NCBI RefSeq assembly: GCF_900101395.1
Contig: NZ_FMZO01000002.1
Coordinates: 62,001 to 126,000, forward strand
Direction of reading: 5' to 3'
DNA: 64,000 nucleotides
Source of the DNA: Niabella drilacis
Lineage (GTDB): Bacteria > Bacteroidota > Bacteroidia > Chitinophagales > Chitinophagaceae
This document shows positions 18,771 to 26,291 of this stretch, piece after piece (position 1 is the stretch's first letter; every line of letters begins with the position of its first letter). A program made the translations under genes and the position numbers. Under the pieces are notes generated by a model that was not told the origin of the DNA, searched no databases, and worked only from the letters and a program-made list of their open reading frames with translations.

Positions 18771-19832
18771 TTACCGGATGAAGATGGAATCCTTCTGCCG
18801 GTAGTAGTCGATGGGTTTTGACAGGTCCAATATCCTCAGGATCTCATTCAGATCTGCATCGCTGAAGACCCCGTTATAGCGGTATTGCTTGGTCCTGTCA
18901 GACTTAAATACTATGGTCACATTAAAGACCTGCTCCAGCTCTTTCGCTATTTCAATAAAAGGTTTATCGGCAAAAACCAGCCGGTCTTTAATCCAGGAAG
19001 TTTCAGCAACGAGGCTGTCTACTACCGTGATCGAATCGATCTTTACAGTGCTGCTTTTATTTTCTGCACCGCGTTTGTCCCTGTGTTTAATTTCCTGGTG
19101 CTGTGCTACGAGCTTCTGTCCAGGTTTTAACACAAAATTCCCCTCTGCCTCATCCTTAAGGTGTATGGATACTTTTCCTTTTATCAGGGCTGTTTCAAAA
19201 TAGCCGTCCCGGAATGACCGGACGTTAAATACGGTTCCCAGAACGGTAATATCCGCGGTATTGGTATGAATGATAAACGGGTGCTCCGCATCGTGCGCCA
19301 CATCAAAGTAGGCTTCACCTTCCAGGGTCACTTCCCGTTGATCCTTTTTGAAATTTTCATCGTATTTCAACCGGCTGTTGGTGTTCAGCATTACGACCGT
19401 ACCGTCCGGTAATTTTACGGTTGATTTGGACCCCTTTGCCGTAGCAGTTTCATTGCCGGTGGGGACTGCCTGTTTTTTGCCCCGCAACGTCACAAATGTA
19501 AGCCCTGCAGCCAGTATGAACAGGGCTGCAATGGCGATCCTGTATGCCAGGCGGGGTGACTTGAGGCGCTCCTGACGGGCAGGCGATGCCGGGCTATGGA
19601 GCCTCAATCCCCTGAGCTCCATATGCATGAGATCGGATAAATAGGATTGTTCAGCCAGCTCCTTTTCCTCTTCTTCCAGCCGTGCCGGTTTGATCATCTC
19701 ATCATAGAAGAATTGAAGCTCAGGGTGCCGGTTCAGGATCGACTCCAGCTCTTCCAGCTCTTCAGAAGAGGCGTCGCCGGATAGTTTCCGGCCCAGTAAC
19801 CTGATCAATCTATGCTCCATCTTTTTGTCCAT
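18771..19832 (-). CDS. FecR-family anti-sigma factor (inner-membrane)
   Basis: A 353-residue protein. The N-terminal cytoplasmic part (about 1-94) is helical and acidic, one membrane helix spans about residues 96-116, and a periplasmic FecR domain follows (TVKLPDGTVVMLNTNSRLKY). The C-terminal DUF4974-type domain (LVFADKPFIEIAKELEQVFN) ends the protein. FecR proteins hold an ECF sigma factor inactive until the STN domain of the paired SusC reports substrate. The gene order sigma, FecR, SusC, SusD supports that circuit. It starts about 40 bases after the sigma gene, so the two are probably co-transcribed. Confidence 0.95.
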   Translation of the reverse strand: MDKKMEHRLIRLLGRKLSGDASSEELEELESILNRHPELQFFYDEMIKPARLEEEEKELAEQSYLSDLMHMELRGLRLHSPASPARQERLKSPRLAYRIAIAALFILAAGLTFVTLRGKKQAVPTGNETATAKGSKSTVKLPDGTVVMLNTNSRLKYDENFKKDQREVTLEGEAYFDVAHDAEHPFIIHTNTADITVLGTVFNVRSFRDGYFETALIKGKVSIHLKDEAEGNFVLKPGQKLVAQHQEIKHRDKRGAENKSSTVKIDSITVVDSLVAETSWIKDRLVFADKPFIEIAKELEQVFNVTIVFKSDRTKQYRYNGVFSDADLNEILRILDLSKPIDYYRQKDSIFIR

Positions 19833-19875
19833 CCATCCTGTAAGACTACAAAAAATGGAAGGACCCTTAGTGGAT

Positions 19876-20436
19876 TCACGACTTTTTTTTCAAAAGATAG
19901 GCGTCCAGCACCCGGCGTAGTGTTTTCAGAGCGGCTGAGATATGCGCTTCGAGCGTTTTTTGGGAGACCTGGAGGATCTGGGAGGCCTCTTTATAGGAGA
20001 GCCCTTCTTCTTTTACCAGGAGGTAAGCCTGCCGGCATTTTGGAGGCAGGCCGGCAACCGTCATTTTTATGATCCTTGAGATTTCAAGCGTTATTAAATG
20101 GTCATCCGGCATTTGGGAAAGTCCGCCGTCGCTGATTGTTTCACTGATCTCCCGGAAAATGATTTTCCTGCGTTTCAGGTAGGTGAGGGCCGTATTTCTT
20201 GCTGCCGTCAGCACATAGGACTTCAGGTTTTCTACATAAGCAAGCTTGTTATCCATTGTCCAGATACTGATCATTACATCGGAAACGATCTCCTGGGCCA
20301 GGCTGTCGTCACCAACAATGCTTGCTGCAAATTTATAAACGGAGGGATGAAAATAAAGGTAAAGCTTCTTGTATGCAGCCTGATCCCTTGCGTAAGCCAC
20401 GCGGTTTTGCAGGTATAACAAGTGCACTTTGTCCAT
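19876..20436 (-). CDS. ECF RNA polymerase sigma factor (Bacteroidota FecI-like)
   Basis: A 186-residue sigma-70 family protein. Region 2 lies at about residues 12-80 (KLYLYFHPSVYKFAASIVGD, then QEIVSDVMISIW). Region 4 lies at about 120-172 (LPPKCRQAYLLVKEEGLSYK, then EASQILQVSQKTLEAHISAA), a helix-turn-helix that reads the -35 element. The start at 20436 gives the normal length. With the FecR and STN-SusC genes next in line it should form a cell-surface signalling system that activates the SusC/SusD genes. Confidence 0.95.
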   Translation of the reverse strand: MDKVHLLYLQNRVAYARDQAAYKKLYLYFHPSVYKFAASIVGDDSLAQEIVSDVMISIWTMDNKLAYVENLKSYVLTAARNTALTYLKRRKIIFREISETISDGGLSQMPDDHLITLEISRIIKMTVAGLPPKCRQAYLLVKEEGLSYKEASQILQVSQKTLEAHISAALKTLRRVLDAYLLKKKS

Positions 20437-20592
20437 ACTCCTTCGGTTTGTTTTTGGAAGATTTAGGCAAATTAACAATTTATCAGGGAACCTCGTTGCG
20501 AATTGCTGCGCGATCGATTGCGCGCAGATGAAATAATAAAGCGGATGCTGCTCTCTGCATCCGCTTCAAAGATAGCTGCAAAAGCAGATCAT

Positions 20593-21633
20593 TTAACGGC
20601 GGGCTCTTCTTCCACCCCGGCCGGCCGGCATACCTGCCTGGCGGGGCAGCCGGTTTACATTTGTCATTTGTTCCTGCCGCTGCCCGATCATGCCATCATT
20701 GACGGACTGTACCGGGCGGGTATTATTGCGCTCCACCTGTTTGAATTCCCTGGGCTGGGGCTGCCTGCCGGTTTGAGGCTGTTGTACCACGGGCCTGTAA
20801 ACGTTCAATGCTCCTTTTTGAGGGATATTACTATTCCGGCTGCCCCTGTTTCCTTTCCCGGGCGTACTATGGGCGGTACCGCTGTTGTAGCCCGTACTAC
20901 GGCTGTTGTCAGCGCTCCTGTTGTTTTTGGCTATCTCCCGGATGGATACGCGGCTGATCTGTGTACTGGTATATTTTTGTACGTCGGCCACTTCCGGTCC
21001 CCGTGAATAATAATTATTGTGGGCCCTGGTGGTGTTGAAGTTATTGATGATCGTAATATTGTTGTGGATATTGCTGACCACCGCCGGGCGCTGTATGGCC
21101 CCCGTAAGGTTCCGGTCATAAATATGTCCCCGTTCAACAACGTTCCAGTAAACAGAATGGGGCCGCCAGGTATTAAAGGCTACGTTTACCGCGATACCCG
21201 GCATAAGAGGTGCCCAGCAATAGTAATTGCCTGTATAACCCCAGGTGACCCAGGCAGGCGACCAGTCGTAGCCCGGAATCCAAAGCCAGCCATAGAGATC
21301 GTCATACAGCCAGCGTCCATAGTGAAAAGGAGCCCATCCCCATCCATAGTCCGATGCCCAGGCCCATCCCTCATCTGAGTAGACCCAGTGACCACCGGTA
21401 GCATAGGGGCGAAAATCGGCAGCCAGGGAAGGATGCCATACCTGCCCGTAGCCGGGATAGTTGATCCATGTGCCATAGGGAGCAAGATCATCATAAAATG
21501 TCTGGTAGGTGATGGGGCCCGCTGGGGATGCCACCTGTGCCTGGGTCCGGTAGGCGGTGGCGCAGCTGCTAAACAGGATTCCAAGCAGCAGCAGCCTTAT
21601 GAATGCCTGGATTTTTTTTGTTTTCATGTTCAT
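20593..21633 (-). CDS. Secreted Trp/Tyr/Gly-rich protein, DUF6600-like
   Basis: A 346-residue protein beginning with a signal peptide and likely lipobox (LLLGILFSSCATAYRTQAQV). Residues of about 45-175 are extremely rich in Trp, Tyr and Gly, with repeats of the type YGTWINYPGYGQVWHP, GWAWASDYGWGWAPFHYGRW and YGWLWIPGYDWSPAWVTWGY, as in DUF6600 proteins. The C-terminal half is low-complexity, rich in Asn, Arg, Gln and Pro, and ends in a cluster of Arg. Family function is unknown; an envelope location is likely. It is transcribed divergently from the GntR-like regulator. Confidence 0.75.
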   Translation of the reverse strand: MNMKTKKIQAFIRLLLLGILFSSCATAYRTQAQVASPAGPITYQTFYDDLAPYGTWINYPGYGQVWHPSLAADFRPYATGGHWVYSDEGWAWASDYGWGWAPFHYGRWLYDDLYGWLWIPGYDWSPAWVTWGYTGNYYCWAPLMPGIAVNVAFNTWRPHSVYWNVVERGHIYDRNLTGAIQRPAVVSNIHNNITIINNFNTTRAHNNYYSRGPEVADVQKYTSTQISRVSIREIAKNNRSADNSRSTGYNSGTAHSTPGKGNRGSRNSNIPQKGALNVYRPVVQQPQTGRQPQPREFKQVERNNTRPVQSVNDGMIGQRQEQMTNVNRLPRQAGMPAGRGGRRARR

Positions 21634-21774
21634 ACATTTAATTGGGTTTGAAATGCATTGTACTATACTTGACGGTGATTGCTTTGTAAATCTTTCGTGC
21701 GGGGGGAGGCTTTAATGCGAAGGAAATGTTATAGATTTTCCCTACTTTTATTTGCCAAGTTATCGATTACTGAA

Positions 21775-22797
21775 ATGAGCATTTTAAAGCATATTGAACT
21801 GGACGTTTTATCAGCTACGCCTAAATACCAGCAGCTGGCCCAATCCATCATCAACGCTATCGCCGATGGCACTCTCCGCAAGGATGAGGTACTACCGTCT
21901 ATTAATGAGCTGAGCTATGAGTTCGAGATCTCACGCGACACAGCAGAGAAGGCCTATAAACATCTGAAGCGGATGGGCGTACTGGGGTCCGTACCCGGTA
22001 AGGGCTATTTTGTAAAAGCCGGCGAATTCCAGAGTTCACTGAAAATATTCCTGTTATTTAATAAACTGAGCACGCATAAAAAGATCATTTATGATGCATT
22101 TGTAAAAACGCTGGGACCAACGGCCCTGATCGATTTTTATATTTATAACAATGATTTCAACTTGTTTAAAAAGCTGACCTCCGGTATCGAAAAACAGTAC
22201 ACGCATTTTGTGATCATTACGCATTTCCTGGAAGGAGGTGAGGGGGCCTCTGAGGTCATTAACGCCCTGCCCAAGGAGAAACTGATCCTGCTGGATAAAC
22301 TGGTGCCGGGGGTCACCGGCGATTTCAGCGCAGTGTATGAGAATTTTGAAGAAGATATCTACCAGTCGCTCGAAAAAGCGCTGGAGCGCCTGAAACACTA
22401 TGAAACGCTGAAGCTCATTTTGCCGGAATATTCTTATTTCCCGGTGGAGATCACAAAAGGGTTTAAGCGCTTCTGCCAGCAGTATGCCTTTAACGGCGAG
22501 ATCGTGCATCATATTCGGAAAGAGGAGGTAGCTTCCAAGGAAGTTTATATCTGCCTGATGGAGGATGACCTGGTGACCCTGGTGGATAAGATCATGGCGG
22601 CCCGGCTGGAGATCGGAAGGGATGTGGGGGTGATCAGCTACAACGAAACACCCCTGAAACGATTGATCCTGCAGGGGATCACTACCTTTTCCACCGATTT
22701 TGCCGCCATGGGCGAGGAAGCGGCAAAGCTGGTGCTCAGCGGCGAGAAACAGCAGGTGCCGGTACCTTTTCATCTTCGATTGCGCCCTTCCCTGTAA
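21775..22797 (+). CDS. GntR-family transcriptional regulator with LacI-type ligand-binding domain
   Basis: A 340-residue regulator. The N-terminal winged helix (about residues 1-75) contains KYQQLAQSIINAIADGTLRK and LPSINELSYEFEISRDTAEK, typical of GntR. The rest resembles periplasmic-binding-protein-like sugar-binding domains (for example VGVISYNETPLKRLILQGIT near the end). Bacteroidota regulators of this type usually respond to sugars. The ATG at 21775 is preferred over an earlier in-frame codon at 21679 because the GntR domain starts there. The stop lies 10 bases before engB. Its target genes cannot be seen. Confidence 0.85.
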   Translation: MSILKHIELDVLSATPKYQQLAQSIINAIADGTLRKDEVLPSINELSYEFEISRDTAEKAYKHLKRMGVLGSVPGKGYFVKAGEFQSSLKIFLLFNKLSTHKKIIYDAFVKTLGPTALIDFYIYNNDFNLFKKLTSGIEKQYTHFVIITHFLEGGEGASEVINALPKEKLILLDKLVPGVTGDFSAVYENFEEDIYQSLEKALERLKHYETLKLILPEYSYFPVEITKGFKRFCQQYAFNGEIVHHIRKEEVASKEVYICLMEDDLVTLVDKIMAARLEIGRDVGVISYNETPLKRLILQGITTFSTDFAAMGEEAAKLVLSGEKQQVPVPFHLRLRPSL

Positions 22798-22802
22798 ATT
22801 TG
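22795..22802 (+). promoter_or_regulatory. Candidate -7 promoter box of engB
   Basis: TAAATTTG matches TAnnTTTG and overlaps the last codons of the GntR-like gene. The predicted transcript start would fall at or next to the engB ATG. No strong -33 element is visible. Confidence 0.4.
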
Positions 22803-22807
22803 CAGTT

Positions 22808-23440
22808 ATGGAAATTGTATCTGCGGCGTACGTAAAGAGCAGTGCTGAATATACGCAATGCCCCAAAGCCGACCGGCCGGAATTTGCATTTATCGGCCGG
22901 AGTAATGTGGGAAAATCGTCCCTCATCAATATGCTGTGCAATAAAAAGGCATTGGCCAAAACATCGGCGGCACCCGGGAAAACACAACTGATCAATCATT
23001 TTGAAATAGCATCCGGTAGGCGCGATAAAGCGGGGAAAATGGTCAAATCCTCCTGGTACCTGGTAGACCTTCCCGGTTATGGCTATGCAAAAGTTTCACA
23101 AAAACAGCGGAAAAGCTGGTCGATGATGATCGAGCGCTATATCCTGAAAAGGGAAAACCTTGTGAGCTTATTGGTACTGATCGACAGCCGGCATGAGCCA
23201 CAGAAGATCGATCTTGAATTTATCAATCAATTGGGGGAATGGGGCATCCCTTTTGCGCTGGTGTTTACCAAGGCGGACAAGAATAAGCCGGGCGCCACTA
23301 CCCGGAATGTAAATGCTGTCCTGGATGTACTGAAGGAGAGCTGGGAAGCACTGCCACCGCATTTTATTACCTCCGCTATGGACCGGCTCGGAAGGGAGGA
23401 GGTGCTGGCATATATTCAAACGCTTAACGGGGAGGTGTAA
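22808..23440 (+). CDS. engB: Ribosome-biogenesis GTPase EngB (YsxC/YihA)
   Basis: A 210-residue GTPase with G1 GRSNVGKSS (residues 30-38), G3 DLPGYGYAK and G4 TKADK, the EngB set. It assists assembly of the large ribosomal subunit and is usually essential. The ATG at 22808 gives the standard N-terminus. The sequence TAAATTTG at 22795-22802 matches the -7 promoter box and ends five bases before the ATG, implying a very short or absent leader. That box also overlaps the end of the GntR-like gene. Confidence 0.95.
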   Translation: MEIVSAAYVKSSAEYTQCPKADRPEFAFIGRSNVGKSSLINMLCNKKALAKTSAAPGKTQLINHFEIASGRRDKAGKMVKSSWYLVDLPGYGYAKVSQKQRKSWSMMIERYILKRENLVSLLVLIDSRHEPQKIDLEFINQLGEWGIPFALVFTKADKNKPGATTRNVNAVLDVLKESWEALPPHFITSAMDRLGREEVLAYIQTLNGEV

Positions 23441-23598
23441 GGTTAAGGCGATGTTGTTTCTCTAAGAAGTAGTTTCAGGTTTAACGTTCAATGTTTCAGT
23501 TAGGCCTGTTTTGTTACTCAATGAGTTTTCTTTTGTTTCAGGTTCAACGTTTCAGTTTCAGATCTGTGTTTCACCTCTCATAGATTACTCTTTTATTT
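23441..23598. other. Intergenic spacer with short TTTCAGGTTTAACGTT-type repeats
   Basis: Between engB and the tandem array. It holds degenerate repetitions of GTTTCAGGTT(T/C)AACGTT (23472-23488 and again near 23535). The 17-base form recurs on the same strand at 26195-26211, upstream of the MutS-like gene. No gene seen. Confidence 0.5.
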
Positions 23599-23614
23599 GA
23601 GTCCCGATAGTTAC

Positions 23615-23915
23615 CGCATGCGCGTCAGGTTAATTTTAGGAATAGTGGTCAAAGGCAAAAGCGGCAGCGCAGCGTTGCGCTCATTAGCAACGAACAGGAG
23701 ATGGAACAGAGGTGCAGCGCACCGGTAATATAATTCTCTCCCGAAAAGATTCCCGCCGCGCTGCGGCTACGGGTAAGTCCCTGGAAGTTCCTGTTACCAT
23801 TATTTGCGGCGCGCTGCGCCTGCTATCAAAAGATGAGGTCCCTTTCGGCCTCCAAAGGCTTATTCATACTACATTTTATGGCAATAGACCTGTTTTTTAT
23901 CCTGACGCGCATGCG
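23615..23915. mobile_element. MITE-like element, copy 1 (301 bases)
   Basis: Terminal inverted repeats CGCATGCGCGTCAGG (23615-23629) and CCTGACGCGCATGCG (23901-23915) are perfect over 15 bases. They are flanked directly by ATAGTTAC on both sides (23607-23614 and 23916-23923), which looks like an eight-base target-site duplication. No transposase is encoded. The interior has short GC-rich hairpins such as GGTGCAGCGCACC. This is the layout of a miniature non-autonomous transposable element. Confidence 0.75.
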
Positions 23916-24051
23916 ATAGTTACCGGGGCGGTACATTACACTAAGCGTAAAACAGATCTGACATCAAACTTTAAACAGTAGACCAGAAACACCCCCCTTT
24001 GCCGATCAGCGCGATCAGCTTTAGCATTCGGTTTTGAGTCCCGATAGTTAC

Positions 24052-24352
24052 CGCATGCGCGTCAGGTTAATTTTAGGAATAGTCGTCAAAAGCAAAAGCT
24101 GCGGCGCAGCGTTGCGCTTATTAGCAACGAACAGGAGATGGAATGGAGGTGCAGCGCACTGGTAATATAAGTCTCTCCCGAAAAGATTCCCGCCGCGCTG
24201 CGGCTACGGGTAAGTCCCTGGAAGTTCCTGTTACCATTATTTGCGGCGCGCTGCGCCTGCTATCAAAAGATGAGGTCCCTTTCGGCCTCCAAAGGCTTAT
24301 TCATACTACATTTTATGGCAATAAACCTGTTTTTTATCCTGACGCGCATGCG
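24052..24352. mobile_element. MITE-like element, copy 2 (301 bases)
   Basis: Same structure as copy 1: inverted repeats at 24052-24066 and 24338-24352, flanked by ATAGTTAC at 24044-24051 and 24353-24360. Because flank and spacer are also repeated, it arose by tandem duplication rather than by a separate insertion. Confidence 0.75.
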
Positions 24353-24487
24353 ATAGTTACCGGGGCGGGACATTACACTAAGCGTAAAACAGATCTGACA
24401 TCAAACTTTAAACAGTAGACCAGAAACACTTTCTTTGCCGATCAGCGCGATCAGTTTTAGCATTCGGTTTTGAGTCCCAATAGTTAC

Positions 24488-24776
24488 CGCATGCGCGTCA
24501 GGTTGATTTTAGGAATAGTCGTCAAAAGCAAAAGCTGCAGCGCAGCGTTGCGCTTATTAGCAACGAACAGGAGACGGAATGGAGGTGCAGCGCACCGGTA
24601 ATATAAGCCTCCCCCGAAAAGATTCCCGCCGCGCTGCGGCTACGGGCAAGTTTCTGGAAGTTCCTGTTGCCATCGCCTGCTTGTTATCAAAAGATCCGGT
24701 CTTTTTTTGCCTCCAAAGGCTTATTCATACTACATTTTATGGCAATAAACCTGTTTTTTATCCTGACGCGCGTGCG
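24488..24776. mobile_element. MITE-like element, copy 3 (diverged, 289 bases)
   Basis: The left inverted repeat (24488-24502) and left ATAGTTAC (24480-24487) are intact. The right repeat (24762-24776) has one change, and the following sequence (AAGCTTCGGGATCGGG) is unrelated to the spacer and lacks ATAGTTAC. An internal segment is shorter than in copies 1 and 2. The element ends about 80 bases before the MutS-like gene stop. Confidence 0.7.
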
Positions 24777-24856
24777 AAGCTTCGGGATCGGGATTCACAT
24801 TTCCATATTTTCATATTCCCACATTCCCCAGTTGCTTCAAAAGATCATAAGCGATA

Positions 24857-26173
24857 CTACAACCGTTCCAGCAGATCGATCACCTTTTCCTTTTTTAAAA
24901 TAAAATACCCAAGGCGGTCCTTGCTGATGCCTTCTTTCAGCTGGTAGCTAAAGGAAAGCGTATCACCATTAACCGTTGTTTCAAAATGTTTAAAGGCAAT
25001 ACTTTTTTCCTCCGCAAGATCTTCGCCGATCTCGTAAAGGTGTGTAGACAGTACAAAGAGCGAGGTTTTTACTTTGAGCAGCCCTTTGATCACCGCCAGC
25101 GAACAACGCATGGCATCCTGTACATTGGTGCCTTTAAACAATTCATCGATAAGCACCAGCCATTTTTGACCGTTGCTCACTTTTTCAACGGTGTTCCGGA
25201 TGCGTTGTACTTCATTAAAGAAAAAGCTTTCGCCCCGGATGATATTGTCCACAACATTGATGTTGCTGATCAGTCCGTCAAACAATGTAAGCTTCATGGA
25301 TGCGGCCGGCACGCCCATGCCGATATGGGCCAGGAATACAGCGGCTCCCACAGATTTGATCAGGGTGCTTTTCCCGGCCATATTGGCCCCGGTAAGGAAC
25401 AGGAAATTATTGTCCTGGTTGATCTTAAGATCATAGGGTACCGGGGCCTGCAGTAAAATATGGTAGAGTCCTTCGGCTTCAATAACCGGTGCGGCCTCTG
25501 CTGTAAACTCCGGGAAGGACAGGTTATAATGCTTTATGGCCATAGCCATGGAATACCAGGCGTCCAGCCTGCTGTAGATGTCCATGAACTCCTGCACCGC
25601 ATGCTTGTGCACTTCCCGCAGCTGGCCGGCAAAATACAGGTTCCTGCTCATGGAAAAGGGCTGGTCCTTTACCGTTTCCGACAGCTGGTCAAATGCTTCA
25701 ATACGCAGCAGCTGTTCAATCCGCTCGAGATAGATGGCAAAGCTTGCAGGCAGTTCCACTTCTTTCAGCAGGACTGCGATCTGCCGCATGCTCCTGAAAA
25801 AGTCGGCAAAGTGGTTGATGGAAAAACGGACCATCGTATAATCAGCGTGGTGCAGTACCCTGTAAATGGCGGCATCTACCACATTGGGGCTGTTGCTTAC
25901 CCGGTCCAGCGCGTAATCCAGGAAACGGTCCATTACCAGTATGGTGCCGTTGGTGATATCTTCCGGCCATTCGTCTATATGGAGGATGAGCTTCCGGAGA
26001 ATGGTTTGAGTGCCGCGGATCTTGTCGATATCGGAAAAAGGGTGGGAAAAAAAATGCCGGAGCCATTCCCTTCCGCCAAAAGTGCGGGTAAAGTTCAGTT
26101 TATGAAAAATGGAGTAATCCTCTTCCTGGTGAAAGATGGCGATGTCGTTAAATGAGATACCGTCGATCTGCAT
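24857..26173 (-). CDS. MutS-related ATPase without mismatch-recognition domains
   Basis: A 438-residue protein. The C-terminal half is a MutS-type ATPase with Walker A TGANMAGKST (residues 261-270) and Walker B LVLIDE (339-344) followed by LFKGTN, then STHLYEIGE. The N-terminal half is a helical lever/clamp-like region. The mismatch-binding domain of true MutS (with the Phe-x-Glu motif) is absent, and the length is about half that of MutS. Such proteins are common in Bacteroidota and are thought to act in DNA metabolism, but not in canonical mismatch repair. Start by the first ATG of a well-conserved opening. Confidence 0.9.
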   Translation of the reverse strand: MQIDGISFNDIAIFHQEEDYSIFHKLNFTRTFGGREWLRHFFSHPFSDIDKIRGTQTILRKLILHIDEWPEDITNGTILVMDRFLDYALDRVSNSPNVVDAAIYRVLHHADYTMVRFSINHFADFFRSMRQIAVLLKEVELPASFAIYLERIEQLLRIEAFDQLSETVKDQPFSMSRNLYFAGQLREVHKHAVQEFMDIYSRLDAWYSMAMAIKHYNLSFPEFTAEAAPVIEAEGLYHILLQAPVPYDLKINQDNNFLFLTGANMAGKSTLIKSVGAAVFLAHIGMGVPAASMKLTLFDGLISNINVVDNIIRGESFFFNEVQRIRNTVEKVSNGQKWLVLIDELFKGTNVQDAMRCSLAVIKGLLKVKTSLFVLSTHLYEIGEDLAEEKSIAFKHFETTVNGDTLSFSYQLKEGISKDRLGYFILKKEKVIDLLERL

Positions 26174-26291
26174 AGTTCTTGTTTATGGTTCCCGGTTTCA
26201 GGTTTAACGTTGGATTTCGGATCCCGCCGCGGTGGGCTTACTGTTCTGTTCCCATGCTTCTGTTTTCAAGTTTGACTCAACCCTTTAACCC

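Larger units (their letters stand above)
23599..24776. repeat. Tandem array, about 2.7 copies of a 436/437-base unit
   Basis: The units begin with GAGTCCC(G/A)ATAGTTAC at 23599, 24036 and 24472. Copies 1 and 2 are nearly identical throughout, including the spacer of about 135 bases between the inner elements. Copy 3 carries more substitutions, one short internal deletion, and stops at the right inverted repeat. Open frames of about 90 codons cross each unit, but they lack a recognisable protein family and follow the repeat, so they are not called as genes. Confidence 0.9.

Noticed and set aside
23712-24947. Three open frames of about 90-120 codons in the repeat array as a small protein family
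   Set aside because: They follow the repeat, have no recognisable domain or convincing ribosome-binding context, and the third runs antisense into the MutS-like gene. The inverted-repeat element explains the sequence better.
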